The notes beneath the pieces are model-generated. The model made no database searches. It was given only the letters and a program-made list of their open reading frames with translations, and was not told the DNA's origin. From Boseongicola sp. (GTDB lineage Bacteria; Pseudomonadota; Alphaproteobacteria; Rhodobacterales; Rhodobacteraceae), in NCBI GenBank assembly GCA_028824715.1, contig JAPPCV010000128.1, positions 1-57,841 on the forward strand: a DNA stretch of 57,841 bases, in the 5' to 3' direction. This document shows, piece after piece, positions 51,664 to 57,841 of the stretch (position 1 is the stretch's first letter; each line of letters begins with the position of its first letter). Position numbers and translations under genes: made by a program.

Positions 51664-53235
51664 TCATCGCACCAGGAAGAGCGAGATTTGCGGGAATGCC
51701 ACGAGGATCGCGAGAATCATTGCCTGCAGCAGTATGAACGGCCCGAACGAGCGATAGATCGTCACCAGGTCAATCTCGGGCGGAGCCACGCTCTTTAGGT
51801 AGAAGGCGGCCGATCCAAAGGGCGGCGTCAGAAACGCAATCTGCATGTTCACGCTGAACAGGATCCCGAACCAGATCGGATCGTAACCCAGCTGCTTCAC
51901 GATCGGCATGAAGACCGGCATGGTCAACAGCACGATGCCGATCCAGTCCATGAACATCCCCAGAATGAAGAAGATGCACATCATCATGAGGATGATCACG
52001 ATTGGCGCGACATCCATGCCTACGATTGCATTTGCAACAAAGCGGTTTCCGCCTGACAGGCTGAAAGCCCCGGCAAGAACCGTCGCGCCAAACGTGACCC
52101 AAAGGATCGTGCCGACCGAGCGGAAGGTCTGCTCCAGGCCTTCCAGCACCATGACCGTGCTCAGTTCGCTCCGCACCCAGATCAGCAGCAGGGAGGCCAC
52201 GACACCCATTGCGGCCGCTTCTGCATAGCCAGTCACGCCGCCATAGATCGAGCCAAGGACAAGGTCGACCACGATCAGCGGCGGCAACAGGCCCTTGGCG
52301 ATGGGATAGTCGTCCGTCTTCTGGAGCCATGCGACCAGAAGCAACGCCGTCGTTGCGCTCGAGAAGATGAGGGTCGCAATCTGCTCGGTCCGTCCAAGTC
52401 CAAGGAAGCTGGCAACAACGGCGCAGGCGAACCCGATCACGAAGGGCGTCAGGTTGAGGAACAGCTCCATCCTGGAATTGACGTCAAGCTGCTCGACTTC
52501 GGCGCCGGACTCCTCAGGCAAGGGAGCAAGTGACGGATTCATCCGGGTGCGAATGACGATGTAGAGCACGTAGGTTCCCGCCAGCATCAGCCCCGGGATA
52601 AAGGACGCGGTAAAGAGCTTCGTGATCGATGTCTCGGTGACCAGGCCGTAAATGATCAGCACGACGGAAGGCGGGATCATCGTGCCCAGCGATCCGCCCG
52701 CACAGATTGTCCCGATGGCAAGGTGCTTGTCATAGCCCAGCCGCAGCATCTGCGGCAGCGCGACAAGACCCAGGAGCACGATCTCGCCCCCGATGATCCC
52801 CGACATTGCCGCCATGATCACTGCCATCACCGTGGTCACGATGGCGATGCCGCCCCTGGTCTTTCCCATCGCGACGTTCAGCGCATCATACATGTCCTTG
52901 GCAATGCCGGAGCGCTCGAGCAGCGACGCCATGACGATGAAGAACGGCACTGCAATGATGGCATGCGTCACGACCAGGTCGTAGACGCGCTGCATGACGA
53001 GCCCGAGACCCGGTTCGCCGAAATTCAGCCAAATGATGATCGCGCCCAGGAAACCCGTGGCAAAGCCCAGCGGCACTCCGGCGACAAGCAGGATGAAGAT
53101 GCCGACCAGCAGCAGCAGTGACAGGGTTCCGACGCCAAGGTCCGCGCGGAAATCGCCCAAGAGGACAAGCGGAACGACCAAGGCAAGCGCCACGGTGAGC
53201 GCGAGGAACGCAATTGGCAGATGGATGGATTTCAT
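51664..53235 (-). CDS. dctM: TRAP transporter large permease, DctM type
   Basis: A 523-residue membrane protein with 12 or more helices, the ion-coupled channel subunit of a tripartite TRAP transporter. Typical blocks are FILLVAGVPLGFATGFLG, VVTHAIIAVPFFIVMASLLE, MSGIIGGEIVLLGLVALPQM, AGGSLGTMIPPSVVLIIYGL and FFILGMFMDWIGIVLLTMPV. It is longer than many DctM proteins (~430) through an inserted hydrophobic and loop region around residues 240-370. Its start overlaps dctQ by 4 nt (ATGA). Confidence 0.94.
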   Translation of the reverse strand: MKSIHLPIAFLALTVALALVVPLVLLGDFRADLGVGTLSLLLLVGIFILLVAGVPLGFATGFLGAIIIWLNFGEPGLGLVMQRVYDLVVTHAIIAVPFFIVMASLLERSGIAKDMYDALNVAMGKTRGGIAIVTTVMAVIMAAMSGIIGGEIVLLGLVALPQMLRLGYDKHLAIGTICAGGSLGTMIPPSVVLIIYGLVTETSITKLFTASFIPGLMLAGTYVLYIVIRTRMNPSLAPLPEESGAEVEQLDVNSRMELFLNLTPFVIGFACAVVASFLGLGRTEQIATLIFSSATTALLLVAWLQKTDDYPIAKGLLPPLIVVDLVLGSIYGGVTGYAEAAAMGVVASLLLIWVRSELSTVMVLEGLEQTFRSVGTILWVTFGATVLAGAFSLSGGNRFVANAIVGMDVAPIVIILMMMCIFFILGMFMDWIGIVLLTMPVFMPIVKQLGYDPIWFGILFSVNMQIAFLTPPFGSAAFYLKSVAPPEIDLVTIYRSFGPFILLQAMILAILVAFPQISLFLVR

Positions 53236-53900
53236 CGATGCGTCTGCCCTGGCTCGCTTTCCTCGGCGGTCTTCGAATCGACCAGTCCGGCAACGCCTTC
53301 GTTGTGATCGGCCTCAACCCAGTAAGGGTTCCTGGTGCCGCGACCGTACCAGTCGACCAGCAGATTGTTCACTGCGCCCAGTGCCACCAGGCTGGTGATG
53401 ATCAGAACCAGGGGCTTCATGGTCGCGGGAACGGGCGGATCGAAAATCGTGCCCAGGCGTTCCCACGAAATGAAGGCTTCCCATGCCACGTCATAGCCGC
53501 CAATCACCATGAGGACGGCGTAGACGACAAGAACGAAGATCGCGAGATAGTCAAAGAACAGGCGAACCTTGGGCGAGACAATGTCGTACACCGCCGTGAT
53601 CCGGATGTGGGCACGCCGCTGCATCGTGTAGAGTCCTGCGGCGAGATACACGATGCTCCCGAGCCAAAGCGTGAGTTCGTTGACCCATAGCGTCGGGCTG
53701 GCGAACAGGTAGCGCATGACCACTTCGAAGAACGTCACGAAGACGCCTGCGAGGATCAGGAACATCATCACGCGCGAAATCGACGTGACAATGCGGTCGA
53801 AGACGGTCACGCGAGGGCTGTCCGGTCCGGCCAGTACATATGCCCAGACGCCCCTGACCGGACCCCTCGATTCAACGAGCGACTTCGCTCGATCGTCCAT
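53232..53900 (-). CDS. dctQ: TRAP transporter small permease, DctQ type
   Basis: A 222-residue four-helix membrane protein: MMFLILAGVFVTFFEVVMRYLF as the first helix region, then WVNELTLWLGSIVYLAAGL and IRITAVYDIVSPKVRLFFDY, the family core. It stabilises the DctM channel and docks the binding protein. The C-terminal ~45 residues form a hydrophilic tail. It sits between dctP and dctM, overlapping dctM by 4 nt. Confidence 0.92.
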   Translation of the reverse strand: MDDRAKSLVESRGPVRGVWAYVLAGPDSPRVTVFDRIVTSISRVMMFLILAGVFVTFFEVVMRYLFASPTLWVNELTLWLGSIVYLAAGLYTMQRRAHIRITAVYDIVSPKVRLFFDYLAIFVLVVYAVLMVIGGYDVAWEAFISWERLGTIFDPPVPATMKPLVLIITSLVALGAVNNLLVDWYGRGTRNPYWVEADHNEGVAGLVDSKTAEESEPGQTHR

Positions 53901-53979
53901 GCGGCGTCTCCTTGGAACCGCAGGTCACAAGTCGGCGATGGGCAGGCTCGAAGTCCTGCCCACCTCCAGAGCGGAAAAG

Positions 53980-54999
53980 TCAGTCGACGAGCCCGACCGA
54001 CCCCATGAAGGACAGATGGCTGTCCAGAACGGCCTGCGCGGCGGGAGTCTTGGCACCCCAGTCGGCCCAGCGGCCCTGCGCGAACTCGCGGAATGCCTTG
54101 CGGTCCTCGGTCGACCAGTCATAGAGCGTGACGCCTTCGCCCTGAATGCGCGTGGCGGTCTCGTTGTCCCGAATCTCGGTCAACAGGGCGAGATCGAGCG
54201 CGATGCCCTTCAGCGACACCTCAATGGCCTTTTGCGCGGACGCCGGAAGCTTGTTCCATGCACCCTTGTTGCACGACAGCTGTTCGGCGGGCATCGAGTG
54301 GAAGCCCGGATATGTCGCGTGCTTGGCGACGTCAAAGAGGCCGAGGTTCGCGTTCGTGTTCAGGGTCGACGCATCCGCCCCGTCCACGATGCCGGTGCGC
54401 AACGCGTTCGGAACCTCACCGAAGTCCATCACCACGGGCTTTGCGCCGAAGGACGCAAAGATCTCTGTTTCCAGTCCCGGAGGAGAGCGGAACTTCCAGT
54501 CCTTCAGGTCTTCGAAGCCCGCCAGGGGCGCGGTGGAACTGAGCGACTCGTGGCCCTGAAGCCAGAACCCGACGACGTGCATGTCCTGCGCGTCGTAGAG
54601 ATGTTCCTGCACCACTTCCCTGCCGCCGGCATGGTAGAACCACGACAGGAACTGGTAAGGCGTGTCATAGCCTCCCATTATGTCGCCGGCGAGCATCCAG
54701 CCCGCATCCTTGCCGACGTTGCCGGTGATCCCGCCCATGTCGCAGTCGAGAATTCCCTGGCTCGCCGCGCTCATGACCTCGGTCTGGGCGACGACTTCGG
54801 ACGAGTAGTGCATCTGGATTTCGATCGCGCCGCCGGTCATTGTCTGCACTTCGTCAATGAAACGCTGGATCAGTTGCCCGGGCGTGGATTCGGCGTTGAA
54901 GTGGGTCTGAATGCGCAACTTGTGTTCCTGCGCCGTTGCCGGAATTGCGGTCAGCGCGAGAACGGCTGCGCCAACCAGGTAATTTGCCATTGTCGTCAT
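53980..54999 (-). CDS. dctP: TRAP transporter substrate-binding protein, DctP type
   Basis: A 339-residue periplasmic protein with a signal peptide (residues 1-23, cut after PATA). HKLRIQTHFNAESTPGQLIQ starts the mature part; LKDWKFRSPPGLETEIFASF, VPNALRTGIVDGADASTLN and WNKLPASAQKAIEVSLK are DctP family blocks, the Arg in KFRSPPG being the carboxylate-binding residue. The ligand is therefore an organic acid; with the HPPD-like and isomerase genes downstream, quinate, shikimate or a sugar acid is plausible. ATG 54999 is preceded by GGAGG at 5 nt. Confidence 0.93.
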   Translation of the reverse strand: MTTMANYLVGAAVLALTAIPATAQEHKLRIQTHFNAESTPGQLIQRFIDEVQTMTGGAIEIQMHYSSEVVAQTEVMSAASQGILDCDMGGITGNVGKDAGWMLAGDIMGGYDTPYQFLSWFYHAGGREVVQEHLYDAQDMHVVGFWLQGHESLSSTAPLAGFEDLKDWKFRSPPGLETEIFASFGAKPVVMDFGEVPNALRTGIVDGADASTLNTNANLGLFDVAKHATYPGFHSMPAEQLSCNKGAWNKLPASAQKAIEVSLKGIALDLALLTEIRDNETATRIQGEGVTLYDWSTEDRKAFREFAQGRWADWGAKTPAAQAVLDSHLSFMGSVGLVD

Positions 55000-55145
55000 A
55001 TGATCCTCCATGTGTCGACGAAGGCACCAGCCCAACGGCCAGGTTGCGCCCTGTTTGCTTCGGCCAATGCCTCGTCTTGAGTGGCAACACGAATTCACAA
55101 GGACGAACTTCAGAGCAAGAAGAAACACATCAACTGATGCATATT

Positions 55146-55157
55146 GATGTTCACATC
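55146..55157. promoter_or_regulatory. GATGT-TC-ACATC palindrome in TRAP/LacI promoter region
   Basis: This 12-bp inverted repeat lies within a 217-bp divergent region that holds several more TGATGT copies (for example near 55172 and 55189). It is a likely operator for the adjacent LacI regulator acting on the TRAP operon and on itself. Confidence 0.5.
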
Positions 55158-55216
55158 GCATCAAGTCGGCAGATCACACATTGACTTTGATGTGCTCTGA
55201 TGTGAACTCAAGTTTC

Positions 55217-56275
55217 ATGGAAATCGTCCCCATCCCGACCAAGCGTGCCACTGTCGTGGAAATCGCCAGACGAGCGGCCGTCGGCACAGCCACCGTGGAC
55301 AGGGTGCTGAATGCGCGGCAGGGAGTCCGTGAAGAGACCCGTCAGCGCGTCGAGCAGGCAAAGGCCGCCATTGAACAGGGAATCCCGGCCGGGCCGAGCA
55401 AGAAACCGTGGCGCCTGAAGGTCCTGCTGCCCGAGCTTGCCGGGGCGTCCACCGAGTACCTGGGCCAGTGCTTCCAGGAATTTGGCGCGCTGCGTCATGC
55501 AACGATCGAGTGTGTCTTTACCAAGAAAATGCAACCTGCCCTCTTGGCCCGAAAGCTTCGCGCCTGTGCCGGACATGGCCTTGATGCGGTGGCGTTCCAG
55601 GCTCTGGAAGATCCGCGCGTGCACAACGCGGTTGACTATCTTCACAGTTTGAACATCCCGACACTCGGCCTCTTGTCGGGCCTTGCCAACCGCCACTTGA
55701 TAGGAACGGCAGGCGTCGACAATCGCGCCGCGGGGCGGACCGCCGGCTTTCTGATGGGGCGGATGGCGCAGCAGACTGGAAGCGTGGCCATCGTTACGGG
55801 CGGTCAACTCTATCGCATCCATGAGGATCGCGAAATGGGATTTCGCGCCGCCTTGCGCAGCGGCTTTCCCAATATCAGCAATGCGATTGTCATCAACGGC
55901 CACGACGACGCGTCAGAAATCTACAGGGTTGTTCGGGAGGCCTTGGACCGCCATCCAGATCTCGTGGGAATCTACAACGTGGGAGGGGGAAGCGAAGGCA
56001 TTGCGCGTGCAATGCGCGAAGTCGAGGTTGCGGACGAACTTGTCTTCATCGGGCATAACCTGACCGAGCGGACGCAGTCCTACCTCCTCGACGGAACGAT
56101 GGACATCGTGCTCCACCTCAACATGCGCGAAGTCGCAGCATCGGCAACGGACGCCATGATCGCCCACCTCGAGAACCGGCCCACGTCATTGCGTCCTTTG
56201 CCGACCAGCGTCGTGACCAGGGAGAATATCGTCGGGATGTCACTTTCGCCGTCCAGCGCGAACTGGTCCCGATGA
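55217..56275 (+). CDS. LacI-family transcriptional regulator
   Basis: A 352-residue regulator. The N-terminal HTH is at about 13-32 (VVEIARRAAVGTATVDRVLN) with the hinge helix after it, then a periplasmic-binding-like effector domain: LRACAGHGLDAVAFQALEDP, GVDNRAAGRTAGFLMGRMA, IYNVGGGSEGIARAM, FIGHNLTERTQSYLLDG. It diverges from the TRAP operon and probably represses it until the imported acid or a product binds. ATG 55217 has no strong ribosome site; starts at 55181 or a GTG near 55202 are possible. Confidence 0.88.
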   Translation: MEIVPIPTKRATVVEIARRAAVGTATVDRVLNARQGVREETRQRVEQAKAAIEQGIPAGPSKKPWRLKVLLPELAGASTEYLGQCFQEFGALRHATIECVFTKKMQPALLARKLRACAGHGLDAVAFQALEDPRVHNAVDYLHSLNIPTLGLLSGLANRHLIGTAGVDNRAAGRTAGFLMGRMAQQTGSVAIVTGGQLYRIHEDREMGFRAALRSGFPNISNAIVINGHDDASEIYRVVREALDRHPDLVGIYNVGGGSEGIARAMREVEVADELVFIGHNLTERTQSYLLDGTMDIVLHLNMREVAASATDAMIAHLENRPTSLRPLPTSVVTRENIVGMSLSPSSANWSR

Positions 56276-56280
56276 GAATC

Positions 56281-57303
56281 CTATATGTTCTCGGGCGTAA
56301 CTATCCTGAAGTCCAGCGCCGTGCCTGGCTTCCTCTGCCTGCCCTGGACAGCAAGAACCATCGCGTCAATGGCCCTTGACGCAACGCCTTCGATCGGAGT
56401 GGCAATCGTTGCGGCGATCGTTCCGTCAAGCAAGGCGCCTTCCGATGCAGCATTGATCTCGTGGCAAATGTAGACGATCCGCCCGGCGCGCCCATCGTGC
56501 TGCAACGCCTTGAGGACACCCCTTACCCCGCCGCCGCACTGGTACAGGCCACTCAGGTCGGGTGCGCGCCGCAACAGCTCCGACGCCGCCTCATGGGCGA
56601 CCGCCGCATCGTCCAGGTAAACAAGGGACTCCTTCAATTGCACATCCGGGGCATGTTCTCGAATGTAGCTCCGGAAACCGACTTCCAGCGCCTCGTGGCC
56701 CAGATAGCGGTGTGACCCCACAAGGATGCCCACCTCTCCTTCCGAAAGATACCGGCGCATCAGCCAGCCGGCGGTACGGCCCGCCTTGCGCCCGTCTATG
56801 CCGATGTGGCCTTCGACAGAGGCGCTCAGCGGGCTGAGCATCGAAAAGACGCGACATCCCGCCTCGGTGGCGGAGTCAATCGCCGAAGTCACGCTCGGGT
56901 GGTCAATCGAAACCACGCCGAGCGCATCGACCTTTCCCGACATGTCACTGATCCGACTTGAAAGATCTTCTGGGGACAGCGCATCCACGAAGGCCACCTC
57001 GACAGAGACCCGGGTGTCAGCCCTGGCTCCAGCCGCTGATTCGATTGCGCTGCGCAGCGCTCGATAGAACGCCTTGCTCTCCTTCTGCAGTATGAATCCG
57101 AGCCTGCAAAAGGGGTGCGTGACCGCGACGCGCTCCGCAATCAGGCCCGTCGCGTGGTAGCCAAGCCGAGACGCGGCTTCCAGCACCCTCTCGGCGGTTC
57201 TCCGGCGAACCCTGGTGCGCCCGTTCAACACGCGATCAACGGTCGCGATTCCGACACCTGCAGCGCTGGCAATGTCCGCCATGGTGACGCGTCGCTTGCC
57301 CAC
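56281..57303 (-). CDS. LacI-family transcriptional regulator
   Basis: A 340-residue regulator, similar in plan to the previous gene. The HTH lies at residues 6-26 (VTMADIASAAGVGIATVDRV) followed by LNGRTRVRRRTAERVLEAAS. The effector domain has VDALGVVSIDHPSVTSAID, GIDGRKAGRTAGWLMRRYL, LYQCGGGVRGVLKAL and CHEINAASEGALLDG. GTG 57303 is used because AAGGAG lies just upstream; the frame continues further but without similarity. It ends tail-to-tail with the other LacI gene. Its own promoter region has a strong palindrome shared with the desaturase gene. Confidence 0.88.
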   Translation of the reverse strand: MGKRRVTMADIASAAGVGIATVDRVLNGRTRVRRRTAERVLEAASRLGYHATGLIAERVAVTHPFCRLGFILQKESKAFYRALRSAIESAAGARADTRVSVEVAFVDALSPEDLSSRISDMSGKVDALGVVSIDHPSVTSAIDSATEAGCRVFSMLSPLSASVEGHIGIDGRKAGRTAGWLMRRYLSEGEVGILVGSHRYLGHEALEVGFRSYIREHAPDVQLKESLVYLDDAAVAHEAASELLRRAPDLSGLYQCGGGVRGVLKALQHDGRAGRIVYICHEINAASEGALLDGTIAATIATPIEGVASRAIDAMVLAVQGRQRKPGTALDFRIVTPENI

Positions 57304-57343
57304 CTGATGGCTCCTTTCATGAAGTCGACAAATTCTGATAGGT

Positions 57344-57360
57344 TTGATAAATTCTATCAA
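57344..57360. promoter_or_regulatory. TTGATA-n5-TATCAA palindrome
   Basis: A 17-bp inverted repeat between the LacI gene (-) and the desaturase gene (+). A related half (AATTCTGATA) lies just to its left. It is probably the operator of the LacI-type regulator, controlling both directions. Confidence 0.55.
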
Positions 57361-57426
57361 TGTGGGAGTTGATTGGAAAGTCCCGTCGCGGCAAGGAAAA
57401 TCGAAGGCCCCCAAAAGGAACTCGCC

Positions 57427-57841
57427 ATGCCCGATGCCGGCTACCGTGACTATTCGCTCACCGGACCGAACGCCAAGGCCTCGTTTTGCAATGCCGAGTG
57501 GTATGCATCTCCCGTCCCGCGCAGGCGGCTGAAGGCGCTCATGAAACGCTCGGACCATCTCGCGCTCGCCAACTATGCACTCTGGCTAACGCTTGTCGTT
57601 GCGACCGGCGCGCTGCTGGTCGCGGTCTGGGGAACGGCCTGGGCCTGGCCGGTGGCTGCGGCTTACGGCGTATTCTATGGATCCGGCGCGGATTCCCGCT
57701 GGCACGAGACCGGACATGGCACGCCGTTCAAGACACGCCGGCTGAACGACGCGTTCTACCAGCTTGCGTCGTTCATGTCGCTCAGGAACCCGCATCTCTG
57801 GCGCTGGAGCCACACGCGGCATCACTCGGAAACCGTCATCG
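57427..57841 (+). CDS. Fatty acid desaturase family protein, N-terminal part (runs off window)
   Basis: The frame is open from ATG 57427 (behind AAAGGAA) to the right edge, 138 codons. After a soluble start (YRDYSLTGPNAKASF) come two membrane segments at about residues 48-85, then the first histidine box SRWHETGHGT and a second, RWSHTRHHSET, which hold the di-iron centre of membrane fatty acid desaturases. The family inserts double bonds or hydroxylates acyl chains or related lipids. The third box lies beyond the window. The LacI gene diverges from it. Confidence 0.88.
   Translation, partial: MPDAGYRDYSLTGPNAKASFCNAEWYASPVPRRRLKALMKRSDHLALANYALWLTLVVATGALLVAVWGTAWAWPVAAAYGVFYGSGADSRWHETGHGTPFKTRRLNDAFYQLASFMSLRNPHLWRWSHTRHHSETVI

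Noticed and set aside
1-57841. CRISPR array, rRNA genes, replication origin or prophage
   Set aside because: No regularly spaced short repeats, rRNA sequence, DnaA-box cluster or phage structural genes were seen.

Overview
The window is high-GC, densely coded alphaproteobacterial DNA. A DMSP demethylase (DmdA-type), choline-sulfatase, a CaiD/BKACE quaternary-amine pathway, TRAP and sugar ABC transporters and a RecD2 helicase together suggest a member of the Rhodobacterales or a related marine or rhizosphere lineage. This is inferred from gene content; there is no rRNA in the window.

Layout. (1) 1-5588 (+): the 3' part of a sugar ABC transporter operon (binding protein end, two permeases) followed by three tandem genes for two-domain NTF2/SnoaL-like proteins of unknown function. 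(2) 5589-9405: a patchwork islet with a decayed copy of the choline-sulfatase 3' end, a DUF433/DUF5615 toxin-antitoxin pair behind a clear promoter, a YpeA-type acetyltransferase, and an RHH/PIN toxin-antitoxin pair. (3) 16018-9406 (-): an apparent quaternary-amine operon with acyl-CoA dehydrogenase, ADP-forming CoA ligase, CaiD-like hydratase, BKACE and choline-sulfatase; an amidase diverges from it. (4) 18065-22438: an HIBADH-type dehydrogenase (-), then a D-galactose/L-arabinose 1-dehydrogenase with a stand-alone IspD, then a dead IS630. (5) 22611-28110 (+): a second, complete version of the region-1 ABC system (ATPase, binding protein, two permeases, one SnoaL-like protein), preceded by a LacI-type palindrome. 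(6) 30513-28294 (-) RecD2, then tRNA-Ser(GCU). (7) 35329-31377 (-): acyl-CoA dehydrogenase, acyl-CoA ligase and DmdA, a probable DMSP demethylation operon. (8) 35490-36655: debris made of an IS21 fragment, an MNT-HEPN pair with a short HEPN, and a duplicated VOC fragment. (9) 36836-45876: a branched-sugar cluster, probably for D-apiose or a relative: binding protein, ATPase, permease, GntR regulator, ABM protein, HpcH aldolase and 2-hydroxyacid dehydrogenase on one strand; Gfo/Idh/MocA dehydrogenase and D-apionate-lactonase-like protein on the other. (10) 45840-48372: a decayed E1-type dehydrogenase and an apparently exact second copy (1,383 bp, offset 5,264 bp) of the binding-protein gene with its divergent promoter. 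(11) 54999-48342 (-): TRAP transporter, a broken HIBADH-like gene, a TIM-barrel isomerase and a broken 3-dehydroshikimate dehydratase/HPPD-like gene, with a LacI regulator diverging. (12) 56281-57841: a second LacI regulator and the start of a fatty acid desaturase.

Together these are mostly scavenging modules: each pairs a transporter with the enzymes that funnel an osmolyte or unusual sugar into central metabolism. The signs of genome flux are strong: several decayed paralogues, two dead transposases, three toxin-antitoxin-like pairs and a fresh-looking direct repeat. The least explained system is the ABC transporter coupled to repeated two-domain NTF2/SnoaL proteins, found twice here. The branched-sugar cluster is the second candidate, because its downstream enzymes do not match the apiose routes I know.
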